From positions 623,158 through 687,157 of the forward strand of contig NZ_CADFGE010000002.1 in NCBI RefSeq assembly GCF_902833645.1: a stretch of 64,000 nucleotides of DNA, read 5' to 3'. This document shows positions 1-9,333 of the stretch, in pieces. Below the pieces are notes generated by a model. It made no database searches, was not told the DNA's origin, and saw nothing but the letters and a program-made list of their open reading frames with translations. A program made the position numbers and the translations under genes. The DNA is from Paraburkholderia fungorum. GTDB taxonomy: Bacteria; Pseudomonadota; Gammaproteobacteria; Burkholderiales; Burkholderiaceae. Position 1 is the stretch's first letter. Every line of letters starts with the position of its first letter.

Positions 1-581
1 TCGAGATGCGGGTGATGGAACTCGATCCGCCGAAAGCTACAGTTGCGACGCCTTCCGTGGCTCCGCCTGCGCCCGTTCAGCCCGCTGCGGGCAAACCACG
101 GCAAGCTGCTGATCCGCGCGCTCACACGTCGACGCATTCACGCACGCCACCCCCTGTGCCGTCGAAGCCGGAGGCGCGTCCGGTGCAAAACGTACCGCCG
201 GCTCAGTCGACGCCCGCAATGCAAGAGCCGAAGACGGCCGCCGAGCCGCCCGCGCGCACTGCCGCCCCCTCCGACGAAAGCGCAACCGCTATACCGTCCG
301 CAAAATCAGTTGGCGACGCCGCGGCGCATTCCATTTCCCAACCGTTGCCGGAACTGCCCGATGATTTGCGCGAGCAGGCGTATCAAACCGTCGCGACGGC
401 CCGCTTCGTGATCCACGCCGACGGATCGGTCGATGTGGAGCTCATCAAACCGACGCCCAATCCCCGGCTCAACCAACTCCTTCTTGAAGCGCTGCGCAAA
501 TGGCGTTTCTTTCCGGCGATGCAGGCAGGGCATCCTGTCGAAAGCCGGCAAGACATTCGTGTGCATTTCAACGTGAACTAG
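1..581 (+). CDS. TonB-family protein, C-terminal part (5' end outside window)
   Basis: The frame is open to the left edge, so the N-terminal membrane anchor expected of TonB is probably missing from view. What is visible is a long Pro/Ala-rich linker (about residues 8-110), typical of the periplasm-spanning region. A compact C-terminal domain of about 70 residues follows, with the pattern FVIHADGSVDVELIK and LLEALRKWRFFPA, which fits the TonB C-terminal fold that contacts TonB boxes of outer-membrane receptors. TonB proteins transmit inner-membrane proton-motive energy to outer-membrane transporters. The gene converges with the sugar permease gene, with only 6 bases between the stops, so the two transcripts probably share terminators. 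It could also be a TonB-like cell-envelope protein that is not an energy transducer; without the N-terminus this cannot be settled. Confidence 0.75.
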   Translation, partial: EMRVMELDPPKATVATPSVAPPAPVQPAAGKPRQAADPRAHTSTHSRTPPPVPSKPEARPVQNVPPAQSTPAMQEPKTAAEPPARTAAPSDESATAIPSAKSVGDAAAHSISQPLPELPDDLREQAYQTVATARFVIHADGSVDVELIKPTPNPRLNQLLLEALRKWRFFPAMQAGHPVESRQDIRVHFNVN

Positions 582-587
582 CGAAGC

Positions 588-1439
588 TCAGCCCTTCGTC
601 GCGCCAAACGTCAAGCCGGCCACGAAATGCTTCTGCATGGCGAAGAACATCGCGACAGAGGGCAACGCGGCGAGAATCGACCCGGCGGACACAAGATTCC
701 ACGCAGTGGTCCACTGTCCCTTCAACGCCGCGACACCGACAGTAATCGGCGCGGCGTCGTCACCTTGCGTCAGACACAAGGCCCAGAAGTAGTCATTCCA
801 CACGAAGGTGAATACGAGAATTGCCAATGCGGCAAGCGCGGGACGGATCAGCGGCAACACGATCTTGAAGAACACGGTCCATTCGTTCGCGCCTTCGATG
901 CGCGCCGCCTCAACCAGTTCGAATGGCAACTGCTTGATGAAGTTGCGCAGAAACAGCGCGCAAAATCCGGTCTGAAACGACACATGGAACAGAATCAGCG
1001 CGCTCACTGTGTTGAACAGACCAAGCTGCAACGACAGGTCCCGCACTGGAATCATCAACACCTGAACCGGCACGAAGTTGCCCGCGACAAACGTCGCAAA
1101 CAGCGTGGAATTGCCACGGAACCGGTAGATGGCCAGCGCGAAACCCGCCATGGCCGCAAGCGCAATCGACCCCACCACGGCCGGCACCGTAATCAGCACG
1201 CTGTTCCAGAAGTAGTGCAGCATCGGGGAAGTCGTCAGCGCCTCGCGATAGTTGTCGAACATCGCGAAGTGCTTCGGCCAGCCCCAGTAATTGCCCTCGC
1301 TCAGCTCCTCGGTGGAACGCACCGAGGTCACGAGCACCGCGATCATCGGCAGCAGCCAGATCAGCAGCGCGAGCGGCAAAGTCAGTTTGTACGCGCGGCG
1401 CGTGAGCGGCTTCCATTTGTCGATCGGGATCGGAAACAT
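588..1439 (-). CDS. Carbohydrate ABC transporter permease, MalG type
   Basis: This 283-residue inner-membrane permease has about six hydrophobic segments. The cytoplasmic coupling loop EAARIEGANEWTVFFKIVLP (about residues 190-210) is the EAA motif that docks on the ATPase. An AAGGAG ribosome site sits 6 bases before ATG 1439. It is the last gene of the five-gene galactoside operon and starts 10 bases after the stop of the MalF-type permease. The pair forms the transmembrane channel of a CUT1-family sugar importer. Substrate cannot be read from the permease itself; the co-transcribed GH42 enzyme suggests beta-galactosides. Confidence 0.9.
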   Translation of the reverse strand: MFPIPIDKWKPLTRRAYKLTLPLALLIWLLPMIAVLVTSVRSTEELSEGNYWGWPKHFAMFDNYREALTTSPMLHYFWNSVLITVPAVVGSIALAAMAGFALAIYRFRGNSTLFATFVAGNFVPVQVLMIPVRDLSLQLGLFNTVSALILFHVSFQTGFCALFLRNFIKQLPFELVEAARIEGANEWTVFFKIVLPLIRPALAALAILVFTFVWNDYFWALCLTQGDDAAPITVGVAALKGQWTTAWNLVSAGSILAALPSVAMFFAMQKHFVAGLTFGATKG

Positions 1440-1449
1440 GACCGGCTCC

Positions 1450-2448
1450 TTATTGCTCGGTGCGCAGCATGCGGCGCAGGTGATAAACGATGTACACCAG
1501 CATGATCGCGAACAGCACCACGGCCACCGCTGCGGAATAGCCGATACGGTAGTACTTGATCGCCTGGTCGTACATGTAGTACGCGAGCACCGTCGAACTT
1601 TCGAACGGTCCGCCGCCGGTCATGACCGAAATCAGATCGAAGCTGCGCAACGCGCCGATCACCGTGACGACGATCGCCATGAAGGTGGTGGGCCGCAATT
1701 GCGGCAGGATCACGTGCCACAGCATCGACCAGCCACGCGCCCCCTCCATGCGCGCGGCCTCGATCTGTTCGGCGTTCAACGAAGTCAAACCGGTCAGATA
1801 AAGAATCATGCAGTACGCGGTTTGTGGCCACAGCGCCGCGAACACAATCCCGAGCGTTGCGTAACGCGGATCGCCCAGTACCGGCACGCCGTGCCCGAGG
1901 ATCAGCGCAAGCAAGCCGAAGGTCGGGTCGTAGAACCACGAGAAGATCAAACCGACCACAACGCCCGACAACACGAACGGCGCGAAGAACAGCGATTTGA
2001 CGATGCGAATGCCGGCCACCGCCTGGTTCAGATAGAGGGCGACGGCGAGCCCCATCGGCGGTGCAAGCAGGAACAGCAGCAGCCAGATGAGGTTGTTCTT
2101 CAGCGCCGTGTAGAACGTCGGCGTATGGAACAACTCGATATAGTTGGCGAGACCGACGAAAGACGGGTCGGTCATCCCATCCCAATTGAAAAAACTCAGG
2201 CGCACGGTCGAGATGATCGGCCATACGACGTAGATCGCCACCATCACGCAGGCCGGCGCGAGAAACAGAAAAGCGGCGCGGCGCTGCCGTCGCGCGGTCG
2301 GCGACGGACGGCGCCGGCGCGCCACGCGAGGCGGCCCGCCGCGCGTAGCACCGCCCGATGCCGGCATGCCTGCACCGGGCAAGCCGGAATCGCCGGGTTC
2401 AGCAGGACCGCCAACGGTATGACGGGTGACGGAATGCGACACGATCAT
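1450..2448 (-). CDS. Carbohydrate ABC transporter permease, MalF type
   Basis: About 332 residues. An Arg-rich cytoplasmic N-terminus is followed by a first membrane segment (AAFLFLAPACVMVAIYVVW) and the EAA loop EAARMEGARGWSMLWHVILP, which binds the ATPase. An in-frame GTG at 2523 overlaps the stop of the binding-protein gene, but that longer form would translate through a strong hairpin at 2488-2511. I therefore prefer ATG 2448, although its GGGAG sequence is only one base from the start, so the exact start is uncertain. It partners the MalG-type permease and would carry the sugar released by the periplasmic binding protein. Confidence 0.87.
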   Translation of the reverse strand: MIVSHSVTRHTVGGPAEPGDSGLPGAGMPASGGATRGGPPRVARRRRPSPTARRQRRAAFLFLAPACVMVAIYVVWPIISTVRLSFFNWDGMTDPSFVGLANYIELFHTPTFYTALKNNLIWLLLFLLAPPMGLAVALYLNQAVAGIRIVKSLFFAPFVLSGVVVGLIFSWFYDPTFGLLALILGHGVPVLGDPRYATLGIVFAALWPQTAYCMILYLTGLTSLNAEQIEAARMEGARGWSMLWHVILPQLRPTTFMAIVVTVIGALRSFDLISVMTGGGPFESSTVLAYYMYDQAIKYYRIGYSAAVAVVLFAIMLVYIVYHLRRMLRTEQ

Positions 2449-2469
2449 TCTCCCGATCGAACGTAGCGA

Positions 2470-2511
2470 GTTGACGCTTAGGTTGGCGGCCCGTTTATGC
2501 GTCAACGGGCC
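2470..2511 (-). other. Intercistronic hairpin between binding-protein and permease genes
   Basis: Bases 2488-2495 (GGCCCGTT) and 2504-2511 (AACGGGCC) form a perfect 8-bp stem with an 8-base loop. A second, alternative pairing is GTTGACGC at 2470-2477 with GCGTCAAC at 2499-2506. No T-run follows on the minus strand, so this is not a standard terminator. Its position just after the binding-protein stop is where transporter operons often carry a 3'-protective hairpin that leaves more binding protein than permease. Confidence 0.55.
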
Positions 2512-2519
2512 ACTTCCGC

Positions 2520-3773
2520 TCACTTCTTGTAGATCCGCTTACGCGTCTGTTCCAGTTGCGCAAGGATGTCGTCGAGTTTCGAAGGATCGGAAATGAATTG
2601 CTGCATTCCCTTCATCCCTTCATCGGCCATTTCCTTCGTCATGTCGCGATCGTAGAACTGCGCAATGCCGCCCTTCGTGTTCGCGAGAATCTGGAAGCCG
2701 ATCTTCGAGATTGGATCCTCGGGTTCAGGCGACTTGCTGTTCGCCGACAGCGAACCGAGCCCCTCCGCGAGCTTCGCACCGTTTGCCGGCGTTTCGACGA
2801 AGGCGAGGAACGCACGCGCATCCGCCTTGTTCTTCGCCTTCGTCGGAATATTCAGCGATTCGACCGGCCCCTCTTCGGCGGTCGGCACATTCGCGTCGAT
2901 GATCGGGAACTGGAAGTAACCCATTTCCGGCTTCACGCTCGGCGGGAAACCACCGGTGATGAACGTGCCCATCAGCATCATCGCGGCCTTGCCCTGGAAC
3001 AGGAACGGCTGCACCGCGTCCAGATCGTAAGAGAGCGAGTTGTCGATGAAATAGCCGGCGTCAATCAGTTGTTTCCACGTCGTGTAGACCTTCTTCACGC
3101 GCGGATCGGTGTACGCGATATCGCCCGCCATCAGTTTCTGATGGAACGCGTTGCCGTTCAGGCGCAGATCGAGATAATCGAACCAGCCCGCCAGCGTCCA
3201 TGAATCGCGGCCTGCCACGGCAATCGGCGCAATGCCCGCCGCTTTCAGTTTCTTGCAGTCGTCGAGAAACTGGTCCCACGTTTTCGGCTCGCCGGCAATG
3301 CCGACCTTCTGGAACAGATCCTTGCGATAGAACATGCCCCACGAGTAGTACACGGTCGGTGCGGCGTACTGCTTGCCCTTATACGAGGACGCTTCCTTCG
3401 TCGACGCATACATGTCGTTCCAGCCGTTCTTCACCCAGTCGCTGCTCAGATCCTCGAACAGGCCGCGCTGCGCGTAATACGCCATCCGTTCGCCGTCATG
3501 CCAGTTGACGATATCGGGCGCGACGGTGGAGAGCCAACCGGGCAATTGGACCTTGTACGCTTCTTCGTCGATGAACGACACCTTCACGTCGGTACCGGGA
3601 TGCGTTTTCTTGAAGTCGTCGATGATCGACTGCCAGACGGCGCGTTGACTCGCGCCCTTGAACGCGATGTTGACCGCGAGCGTGCCGGCCTGCGCCGTGT
3701 TGACGACGGAGGCCCCTGCGGCCGCCGCGGCCAGCGCGAGTGCCAGCAGAATCTTGCGAGGTTTCAGTGCCAT
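2520..3773 (-). CDS. Sugar ABC transporter periplasmic binding protein (family 1)
   Basis: The 417-residue protein has a Sec signal peptide (basic MALKPRK, an Ala/Leu-rich core, likely cut after TAQA near residue 29). The mature part resembles family-1 extracellular solute-binding proteins (MalE/UgpB-like). AAAGGAG precedes ATG 3773 at normal spacing. It captures an oligosaccharide or glycoside in the periplasm and delivers it to the two downstream permeases. It is third in the operon, after the ATPase and the GH42 enzyme, which makes a galactoside the likely ligand. No direct residue evidence fixes the substrate. Confidence 0.9.
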   Translation of the reverse strand: MALKPRKILLALALAAAAAGASVVNTAQAGTLAVNIAFKGASQRAVWQSIIDDFKKTHPGTDVKVSFIDEEAYKVQLPGWLSTVAPDIVNWHDGERMAYYAQRGLFEDLSSDWVKNGWNDMYASTKEASSYKGKQYAAPTVYYSWGMFYRKDLFQKVGIAGEPKTWDQFLDDCKKLKAAGIAPIAVAGRDSWTLAGWFDYLDLRLNGNAFHQKLMAGDIAYTDPRVKKVYTTWKQLIDAGYFIDNSLSYDLDAVQPFLFQGKAAMMLMGTFITGGFPPSVKPEMGYFQFPIIDANVPTAEEGPVESLNIPTKAKNKADARAFLAFVETPANGAKLAEGLGSLSANSKSPEPEDPISKIGFQILANTKGGIAQFYDRDMTKEMADEGMKGMQQFISDPSKLDDILAQLEQTRKRIYKK

Positions 3774-3847
3774 GTTGCTGTCTCCTTTGCTCCGTGATTT
3801 TGCGTCGTTGTTGTTACTACATGGAATCCTTCGTTCAGCGCTTCAGA

Positions 3848-5854
3848 TCATTTCCCTGATCGATAGACGGCCACACCCTGCGGTTCGACGGTGCGCGAAC
3901 CGATCACGAACGCGTCGTCGGCGATATCGGCCAGCGTGTGCGCCTCGTCGCCGTAGTTCAGCACGTAGGTCAGCGCACCACGCCGGCTAAAGCGCACGCT
4001 GTCGCCGAGCGCAACCGGGTCGAGGCCGGCCTCCTGCGCAATCCGCGCGAACAGACGAACCGTGAGCGCATCGTCGAACAGGCTCGCGAGGTAATGGAAC
4101 GCGCCGCTTTTCACGTAAGCGGGATGGCCATCGGCAAAACGGGCGCGTACGTCGAGCGCCTCCGTTGCATCGTTGCCGCTGTCGTCTTCGCCTTCGATGA
4201 AATCGCGCCAGTGGCGCGCCACGCCGCCTTCCGCGCTCGCGTTGCCGCTGTCTTCAAGCCGCACGGCTTCAGTCACATTCGGCCGCATCGATTCGACGCG
4301 CCACACGCGCAGCGGCAGCACCGAGGCAAGCGCGCCCGGCGGCAGATTGGCCGGAATCTGCAGGTCCTGCGTCTTCGAACCGGTACGCGGGCCGAGCACG
4401 ACCTGCGCGCCCGAACTCGCCAGCCGCGCGGCGAAATCGGCCGGCACGACCGGCAACGGCGGCACGACGATCAGACGATAGCCGTCGAGCGCCGCATCGA
4501 CCGGCACGATATCGACGTCGAGGCCAAGTGCGCGCAATGCCGAGTAGTACTCGAATGCGAAGCGCGGATAGTGAAAATCCGCTCCCTGCGGATGAATCTC
4601 GAAGAGCCACTTCGCTTCGTAGTCGTAGACGAGCGCGACTTTCGAGCGAATCGCGGCATTGGCGTCGGCGTTCGCGGCGAGCACCGCGCGAATCTCGTCG
4701 GCAACCTGAGCGGCTTCGTTGCCGCCAACATCGAGCCGGTTATCAGGCGTATTCAGACCGGCGTGCATCTGTTCTTGCGCGAACGGCGCCTGGCGCCAGC
4801 GGAAATACGATACGCAGCCCGCGCCGTGCGCGAATGCCTCCCAACTCCACAGCCGCACCATGCCGGGCAGCGGCGCCGGATTCCATTGTGCCCAGTTCAC
4901 CGGGCCGGGCTGCTGCTCCATGACCCACAGCGGCAGCTTCGACATGCCGCGGTACACATCGTGATTGAACGACGCGAAGTCAGGGTGCCCGGTGCGCAGC
5001 CAGCGCGCCTTCACGTCCGGCGCAAACCACTGCTCTTCCAGCGCGCCGAGCGGATAACTATCCCAGGTCGCCACATCGAGATCGGCCGCCACCTTGTAGT
5101 GATCGAACTCGGTAAAGAGCTGCATGAAATTGTGCGCGACCGGCCGCCCCGGCGAATGCGCGCGGATGATCTCGACCTGCATGCGGTTGTAGCGTGCCAC
5201 TTCGTCGGAGGCGAAGCGCCGATAATCGAGCCGGTGCGAAGGGTGCGCTTCGGTCACGGTCGCCACCGGCGCGTCGATTTCGTCGAAGCTGCGGTATTCC
5301 ATGCTCCAGAACACCGTGCCCCATGCGCGGTTCAGCGCGTCGATGGTTTGATAGCGCGCCTTGAGCCACTCGCGAAAGCGCCCCACTGCCGCCGGCGAAT
5401 AACTGACAACCGTGTGATGGCAGCCGAATTCGTTATCGGTCTGCCAGTACGCAACGGCCGGATGCTTGCCGTAACGCTCGGCAACCGCCGTGCAGATTCG
5501 CTGCGACGCGGTGAAATACGAAGGCGATGAAAAATCGTAATGACGGCGTGAGCCGAACGCGCGCGGACGGCCATCGGCGCCAATCGGCAAAATGTCCGGA
5601 TGGCGGTCGATCAGCCACTTGGGCGGCGTCGCCGTCGGCGTGCACATGACCACTTGCAATCCGGCGGCGCCGAGTACGTCGACCGCGCGATCCAGCCAGC
5701 CCCAGTCATATTCGCCGGGCGTCGGCTCCATCCGGCTCCATGCAAATTCGGCGATTCGCACCTGCTGGATGCCAAGTGCTTTCATCCGGCGAGCGTCGTC
5801 TTCCCACATCGACTCCGGCCAGTGTTCCGGGTAATAACAGACTCCAAGGCGCAT
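3848..5854 (-). CDS. Beta-galactosidase, glycoside hydrolase family 42
   Basis: The 668-residue protein has the GH42 layout: a TIM barrel from about residue 1 to 380, then a trimerisation/Rossmann-like domain and a small beta domain at the C-terminus. The acid/base is E142 in QTDNEFG and the nucleophile is E313 in [12 protein letters not shown], both placed as in characterised GH42 enzymes. There is no signal peptide, so it acts in the cytoplasm on imported galactosides and releases galactose. An AGGGGA ribosome site precedes ATG 5854. It lies between the ATPase and the binding-protein gene in one operon, so uptake and hydrolysis are coupled. GH42 enzymes often prefer beta-1,4-galacto-oligosaccharides or plant-derived galactosides over lactose; which one applies here is inference. 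Confidence 0.93.
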   Translation of the reverse strand: MRLGVCYYPEHWPESMWEDDARRMKALGIQQVRIAEFAWSRMEPTPGEYDWGWLDRAVDVLGAAGLQVVMCTPTATPPKWLIDRHPDILPIGADGRPRAFGSRRHYDFSSPSYFTASQRICTAVAERYGKHPAVAYWQTDNEFGCHHTVVSYSPAAVGRFREWLKARYQTIDALNRAWGTVFWSMEYRSFDEIDAPVATVTEAHPSHRLDYRRFASDEVARYNRMQVEIIRAHSPGRPVAHNFMQLFTEFDHYKVAADLDVATWDSYPLGALEEQWFAPDVKARWLRTGHPDFASFNHDVYRGMSKLPLWVMEQQPGPVNWAQWNPAPLPGMVRLWSWEAFAHGAGCVSYFRWRQAPFAQEQMHAGLNTPDNRLDVGGNEAAQVADEIRAVLAANADANAAIRSKVALVYDYEAKWLFEIHPQGADFHYPRFAFEYYSALRALGLDVDIVPVDAALDGYRLIVVPPLPVVPADFAARLASSGAQVVLGPRTGSKTQDLQIPANLPPGALASVLPLRVWRVESMRPNVTEAVRLEDSGNASAEGGVARHWRDFIEGEDDSGNDATEALDVRARFADGHPAYVKSGAFHYLASLFDDALTVRLFARIAQEAGLDPVALGDSVRFSRRGALTYVLNYGDEAHTLADIADDAFVIGSRTVEPQGVAVYRSGK

Positions 5855-5865
5855 CCGAATGTCCC

Positions 5866-7023
5866 CTATGCGTAATGTTCGACGGATTCGAGCGAAGCAG
5901 CGGCAAAGCCGTCTTCGGTAAACAGGTGGCAGGCGCGGCTGGGGACGCGCAAGGCGGCGCGGTCTCCCGGCGCGAGGCGGGTGTCGCCCGGCGCCTTGGC
6001 GATCAACGCGGCGCCACCGGGTTGATCGAGGTGGACATAACTGTGCTCGCCGAGTTGTTCGACGAGCGACACGGTGCGGGTCAGCACGGCATCCTGCGTG
6101 TTTTCCGAACCTTCCGCGCCGAGGAATTCCAAGTGTTCCGGGCGCACGCCGAGCGTGACGGCCTGCGACGCATGGAGGCCATCGCCGCTGACCGGCACGC
6201 GCACGTTTTCATTTGTGTGATCGAGCGTGATGACCACGCCTTGAGGATCGATCGAGCTCACCTTCCCCGGCAAAAAATTCATGCGCGGCGAGCCGATGAA
6301 ACCGGCGACGAAGCGGCTTCTCGGCCGGTGATATAGCTCAAGCGGCGCGCCGATCTGCGCGATGCTGCCGTAGCGCTCGGTGTCCTTGCCCGCGTGCAGC
6401 AACACGATCTTGTCGGCCAGCGTCATGGCCTCGATCTGATCGTGCGTGACATACACCACGCTGGCTTTGGCGAACTGCTTATGCAGCCGCGCGATTTCAA
6501 TTCGGGTCTGGCCACGCAGCGTTGCGTCGAGATTGGAGAGCGGCTCGTCGAACAGAAACACGCCCGGCTCGCGCACAATGGCCCGGCCGATCGCCACGCG
6601 CTGCCGCTGGCCGCCGGACAGCGCCTTCGGCCGGCGCTCGAGCAGCGCCTCCAGTTGCAGGATCCGCGCGGCTTCCCGCACTTTGCGGTCGATTTCTTCT
6701 TTCGGGGTTTTGGCAAGCTTGAGGCCGAAGGCCATGTTCTCGAACACGGTCATATGCGGAAACAGCGCGTAGCTCTGGAACACCATCGCCACGCCACGCT
6801 GCGCCGCCGGGACGTCGTTGACGAGGCGCCCGGCGATCGACAGGTCGCCGTCGGTCACGTCTTCGAGGCCGGCGATCATCCGCAGCAAGGTGGACTTGCC
6901 GCAGCCCGACGGGCCGAGAAACACGCAAAACTCGTTCTCGCCGATCTCCAGGTCGACGTCGCGAATCACCGGTGCGCCGTCGCCATACGCCTTCTGCACG
7001 CCTCTCAACGAAATGCTCGCCAT
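5866..7023 (-). CDS. Sugar ABC transporter ATP-binding protein, MalK/UgpC type
   Basis: From ATG 7023 the product is 385 residues. The ATPase domain shows Walker [10 protein letters not shown], signature LSGGQRQRV, Walker [13 protein letters not shown] and the switch His in VTHDQIE. A C-terminal TOBE regulatory/dimerisation domain follows. I chose ATG 7023 over an in-frame start 33 bases upstream because GGAG lies 8 bases before it and the MASISLRG opening is typical of the family. It is the first gene of the operon and starts 38 bases from a perfect palindrome in the divergent promoter region. It energises import through the MalF/MalG-type permeases. Confidence 0.92.
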   Translation of the reverse strand: MASISLRGVQKAYGDGAPVIRDVDLEIGENEFCVFLGPSGCGKSTLLRMIAGLEDVTDGDLSIAGRLVNDVPAAQRGVAMVFQSYALFPHMTVFENMAFGLKLAKTPKEEIDRKVREAARILQLEALLERRPKALSGGQRQRVAIGRAIVREPGVFLFDEPLSNLDATLRGQTRIEIARLHKQFAKASVVYVTHDQIEAMTLADKIVLLHAGKDTERYGSIAQIGAPLELYHRPRSRFVAGFIGSPRMNFLPGKVSSIDPQGVVITLDHTNENVRVPVSGDGLHASQAVTLGVRPEHLEFLGAEGSENTQDAVLTRTVSLVEQLGEHSYVHLDQPGGAALIAKAPGDTRLAPGDRAALRVPSRACHLFTEDGFAAASLESVEHYA

Positions 7024-7060
7024 TGCATCAACTCCGTGATTTAATCGGCTCGACATCGAA

Positions 7061-7076
7061 GATTAAGCGCTTAATC
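7061..7076. promoter_or_regulatory. 16-bp perfect palindrome, likely LacI-family operator
   Basis: GATTAAGCGCTTAATC is a perfect palindrome with the core AAGCGCTT, as in catabolite-responsive and LacI-family operators. It lies 38 bases upstream of the ATPase start and 139 bases upstream of the LacI-family gene. The most direct reading is that the neighbouring regulator binds here, represses the galactoside operon and may control itself. Confidence 0.65.
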
Positions 7077-7094
7077 AGCAAGGCCGAAAAAAAT

Positions 7095-7110
7095 CGATCG
7101 CATGCGATCG
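7095..7110. promoter_or_regulatory. Second 16-bp perfect palindrome in the divergent promoter region
   Basis: CGATCGCATGCGATCG is perfectly symmetric, with its centre 34 bp (about three helical turns) from the centre of the first palindrome. Its sequence differs, so it could be a second operator for the same regulator, a site for another protein, or chance symmetry in GC-rich DNA. Confidence 0.4.
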
Positions 7111-7214
7111 TGGGCCTTGCCTGTCTCCGATATCGTTTTGTCTGTGCGGCAAATGGTGCCGCGCCTTGAGCCGCGATGCAAATGTCGGACAGCCATCTCA
7201 TATATTGGAACGCC

Positions 7215-8249
7215 ATGCCCACACTCAGCGAAGTCGCACGCCGTGCCGGTGTCACGCCTGCCACGGTATCGAACGTGTTGCGCAATCGCGGCCGGGTCGG
7301 CGCGAGCACCCGGCAGCGGGTGCTGGAAGCCGTCGACGCGCTCGGCTACCGCCCCCATCTGGCGGCCCGCGCGCTCGCCGAGGGCCGCGCGCCGACGCTG
7401 GCGTTGATGGTATCGAGCATCGCCAATCCGTTCTATCCGGAGTTCGCACTCGCCGTCGAGCATGCGGCGCGCAGCAGCGGACATTTCGTGATCATCTGCA
7501 ACACCAACGAAGATCCGCTGATCGGGCGGGCGTACCTCGATCAGATCGCCGGCACGCTCTCCGAGGGCGTGCTCGTGACAAATGCAAACCTCGATTTCAC
7601 GGACCTGCATACGACCGAATCGCGCGGCACGCCCGTGGTGCTGTGCATGTGGGAGCGGCCCAACGAGCCGCCGGGTTTGCCGTGCGTCGCGGTCGATTTT
7701 CGTCTGGCAGGTGAATTGGCCGGCACGCATCTGCTCGAACTCGGCCATCGGCGGATCGGCGCGATCGTCGGCAGCAAAGCCTCGGGCATTCACGCGGCCC
7801 GCTATCAGGGGTTTGTCGATGCGCTGCAGGGAGCCGGTGTGCCGAAAGGCCGGGTCGAGCATGCGCCCGATACGATCCAGGGCGGCTACACCGCGGCGCG
7901 CGAGCTGCTGGAAGCCGATCCGACACTCACCGCGATCTTCGCGACCAACGATCTGCCGGCGCTCGGCGCAATGCATGCCGCGGCGGATCTTGGCCTGAAC
8001 GTGCCGCGCGATCTGTCCGTGATCGGCATTACCGATATTCAACTCGCGCGCGAGTCGCGGCCCGCGTTGACGACGGTCGCCGTGCCGACCGTCGAAGTCG
8101 CCGGTCTCGCGGTCTCGCTGCTGCGCGAACTGATCGAATCGTCGTATGGGCAAGCGGAGCGCCCGCTCGCGGCCAGCGTGCCGATGCGGGTTTCTTCCGC
8201 GCCGAAACTGGTCGTGCGTGCGTCCACTGGCGTGTCGCGATCGGCGTAA
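7215..8249 (+). CDS. LacI-family transcriptional regulator of the galactoside operon
   Basis: The 344-residue protein has an N-terminal helix-turn-helix (PTLSEVARRAGVTPATVSNVLRNR) and a hinge helix ending in RPHLAARAL. A periplasmic-binding-protein-like effector domain runs from about residue 60 to the end. I chose ATG 7215 because family members begin within a few residues of this motif; an upstream ATG at 7176 would add 13 residues. It diverges from the uptake/hydrolysis operon, with palindromes between them. Local control by galactose or a galactoside is the simplest model. Confidence 0.9.
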   Translation: MPTLSEVARRAGVTPATVSNVLRNRGRVGASTRQRVLEAVDALGYRPHLAARALAEGRAPTLALMVSSIANPFYPEFALAVEHAARSSGHFVIICNTNEDPLIGRAYLDQIAGTLSEGVLVTNANLDFTDLHTTESRGTPVVLCMWERPNEPPGLPCVAVDFRLAGELAGTHLLELGHRRIGAIVGSKASGIHAARYQGFVDALQGAGVPKGRVEHAPDTIQGGYTAARELLEADPTLTAIFATNDLPALGAMHAAADLGLNVPRDLSVIGITDIQLARESRPALTTVAVPTVEVAGLAVSLLRELIESSYGQAERPLAASVPMRVSSAPKLVVRASTGVSRSA

Positions 8250-8279
8250 CGTGGCCGTAACAGCGCTGCGGACGTTACG
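8245..8279 (+). terminator. Possible terminator hairpin after the LacI-family gene
   Basis: CGTAACGT at 8245-8252 pairs with ACGTTACG at 8272-8279 around a 19-base loop that itself holds CAGCGCTG. It begins at the stop codon. There is no T-run, so any termination would be Rho-assisted or weak. Confidence 0.3.
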
Positions 8280-8503
8280 TAGCGAAGCTCGCGTGCATCC
8301 CTCCTCGCGCGCGGAGCCAGAATCCGCAAACGCCCGTGGCACGCGGCTTCGCGCCGAAAAACGCCGCTTCAACTAGTCTATCCATGCAGTTGGCACGGTC
8401 CCTGCAAACAGGTAGGGAAAGGGCCGAGCGCCGGCATGCGTCACATGCCGCCCGTGCTCCCCCAACCGGCCGGGCCAAGGCCATAACACGCAGGGATATT
8501 CAA

Positions 8504-9268
8504 ATGATTGCCGACCTTCTGCAGGACGCCGACGTCGCAGGACAAACCATCGACGCGGACTCGCCCTTCGCCCAACACCATCCCCTGCAGATCGCGGTTT
8601 GCCTGCGCAAGCTGATGAGCGGACAGGACTTCGTGACGGTGGAATTCAACGGTCGCCAGATCGTGACGCAAGTGCTCGACGTCGATTCGCGCAATGCACG
8701 CTTCATCTTCGACGCCGGCAGCGTGGAAGTGGACAACCATGCGCTCGCGTCCGCACGCCAGTTGATCTTCCGCAGCTTGCCGGACGGCATACGCACGGAG
8801 TTCACGACGCTGAACGCTGATCCGGTCATGTTCGAAGGGCGGCCGGCTTTCGAGGCATCCTTCCCGACCCTCCTCTACTACGTTCAACGCCGCGAATTCT
8901 TCCGCGTGCAAACGCCCGTGCTGGATCCTTACACCGCCAGCGGACCATGCGCGGACGGCGGTTCGTTCCGGCTGGAACTGCAGGATCTCTCATTGGGCGG
9001 CGTGGCGCTGAAAACCGCCGACGAGCGCTTCGGCTCACTGGAAAGCGGCACCGTGCTGCGCGATGTCACGCTGCAGCTCGGCAGCTTCGGCACGCTGCAA
9101 CTCGATCTGGAAATCGTCGCGCCACGGCAAATGACCACGCCGAAGGGCGACCGGCGTTTCGTGATTGGCTGCAAGTTCGTGCAGACGCCCGGGCGCGCCG
9201 AGCGAGTCTTGCAACGTGTCGTCACCCAGCTCGAGACCAGGCGTCAAACGCTGGTGGCGCGCGGCTGA
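8504..9268 (+). CDS. ycgR: YcgR-type flagellar brake protein with PilZ domain
   Basis: The 254-residue protein has an N-terminal YcgR (PilZN-like) domain at about residues 20-115 and a C-terminal PilZ domain. The c-di-GMP-binding residues are visible as the RxxxR motif in QRREFFR and the DxSxxG motif in LQDLSLGGVAL. When bound to c-di-GMP, YcgR proteins act on the flagellar motor to slow swimming. The start is ATG 8504 with an AGGGA ribosome site; the frame is open further upstream but that stretch is not family-like. The gene stands alone. flhDC lies 41 kb away, which fits a flagellated cell. Confidence 0.9.
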   Translation: MIADLLQDADVAGQTIDADSPFAQHHPLQIAVCLRKLMSGQDFVTVEFNGRQIVTQVLDVDSRNARFIFDAGSVEVDNHALASARQLIFRSLPDGIRTEFTTLNADPVMFEGRPAFEASFPTLLYYVQRREFFRVQTPVLDPYTASGPCADGGSFRLELQDLSLGGVALKTADERFGSLESGTVLRDVTLQLGSFGTLQLDLEIVAPRQMTTPKGDRRFVIGCKFVQTPGRAERVLQRVVTQLETRRQTLVARG

Positions 9269-9281
9269 ATTTCTGCGGCGA

Positions 9282-9298
9282 GGCTGCTTCGAGCAGCC
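9282..9298. terminator. Compact hairpin between convergent genes
   Basis: GGCTGCT (9282-9288) and AGCAGCC (9292-9298) form a 7-bp stem closed by a TCG loop. It sits between the ycgR stop and the convergent ureidoglycolate lyase stop. No T-run follows on either strand, so it is a weak or Rho-assisted terminator candidate. Confidence 0.4.
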
Positions 9299-9333
9299 GC
9301 TGGCTTGAAAATAGCGCAGGATTCCGAACCGGT

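Noticed and set aside
2449..2523. GTG start of the MalF-type permease overlapping the binding-protein stop
   Set aside because: The added 25 residues span the hairpin at 2488-2511 and are not family-like, though translational coupling cannot be excluded.
3938..5530. Plus-strand open frame of 530 codons across the beta-galactosidase gene
   Set aside because: It is the antisense of a well-supported GH42 gene; its Arg/His-rich composition is typical of GC-rich shadow frames.
7071..8372. Minus-strand open frame of 433 codons across the LacI-family gene
   Set aside because: Shadow of the regulator gene, with no domain and Arg/His-rich composition.
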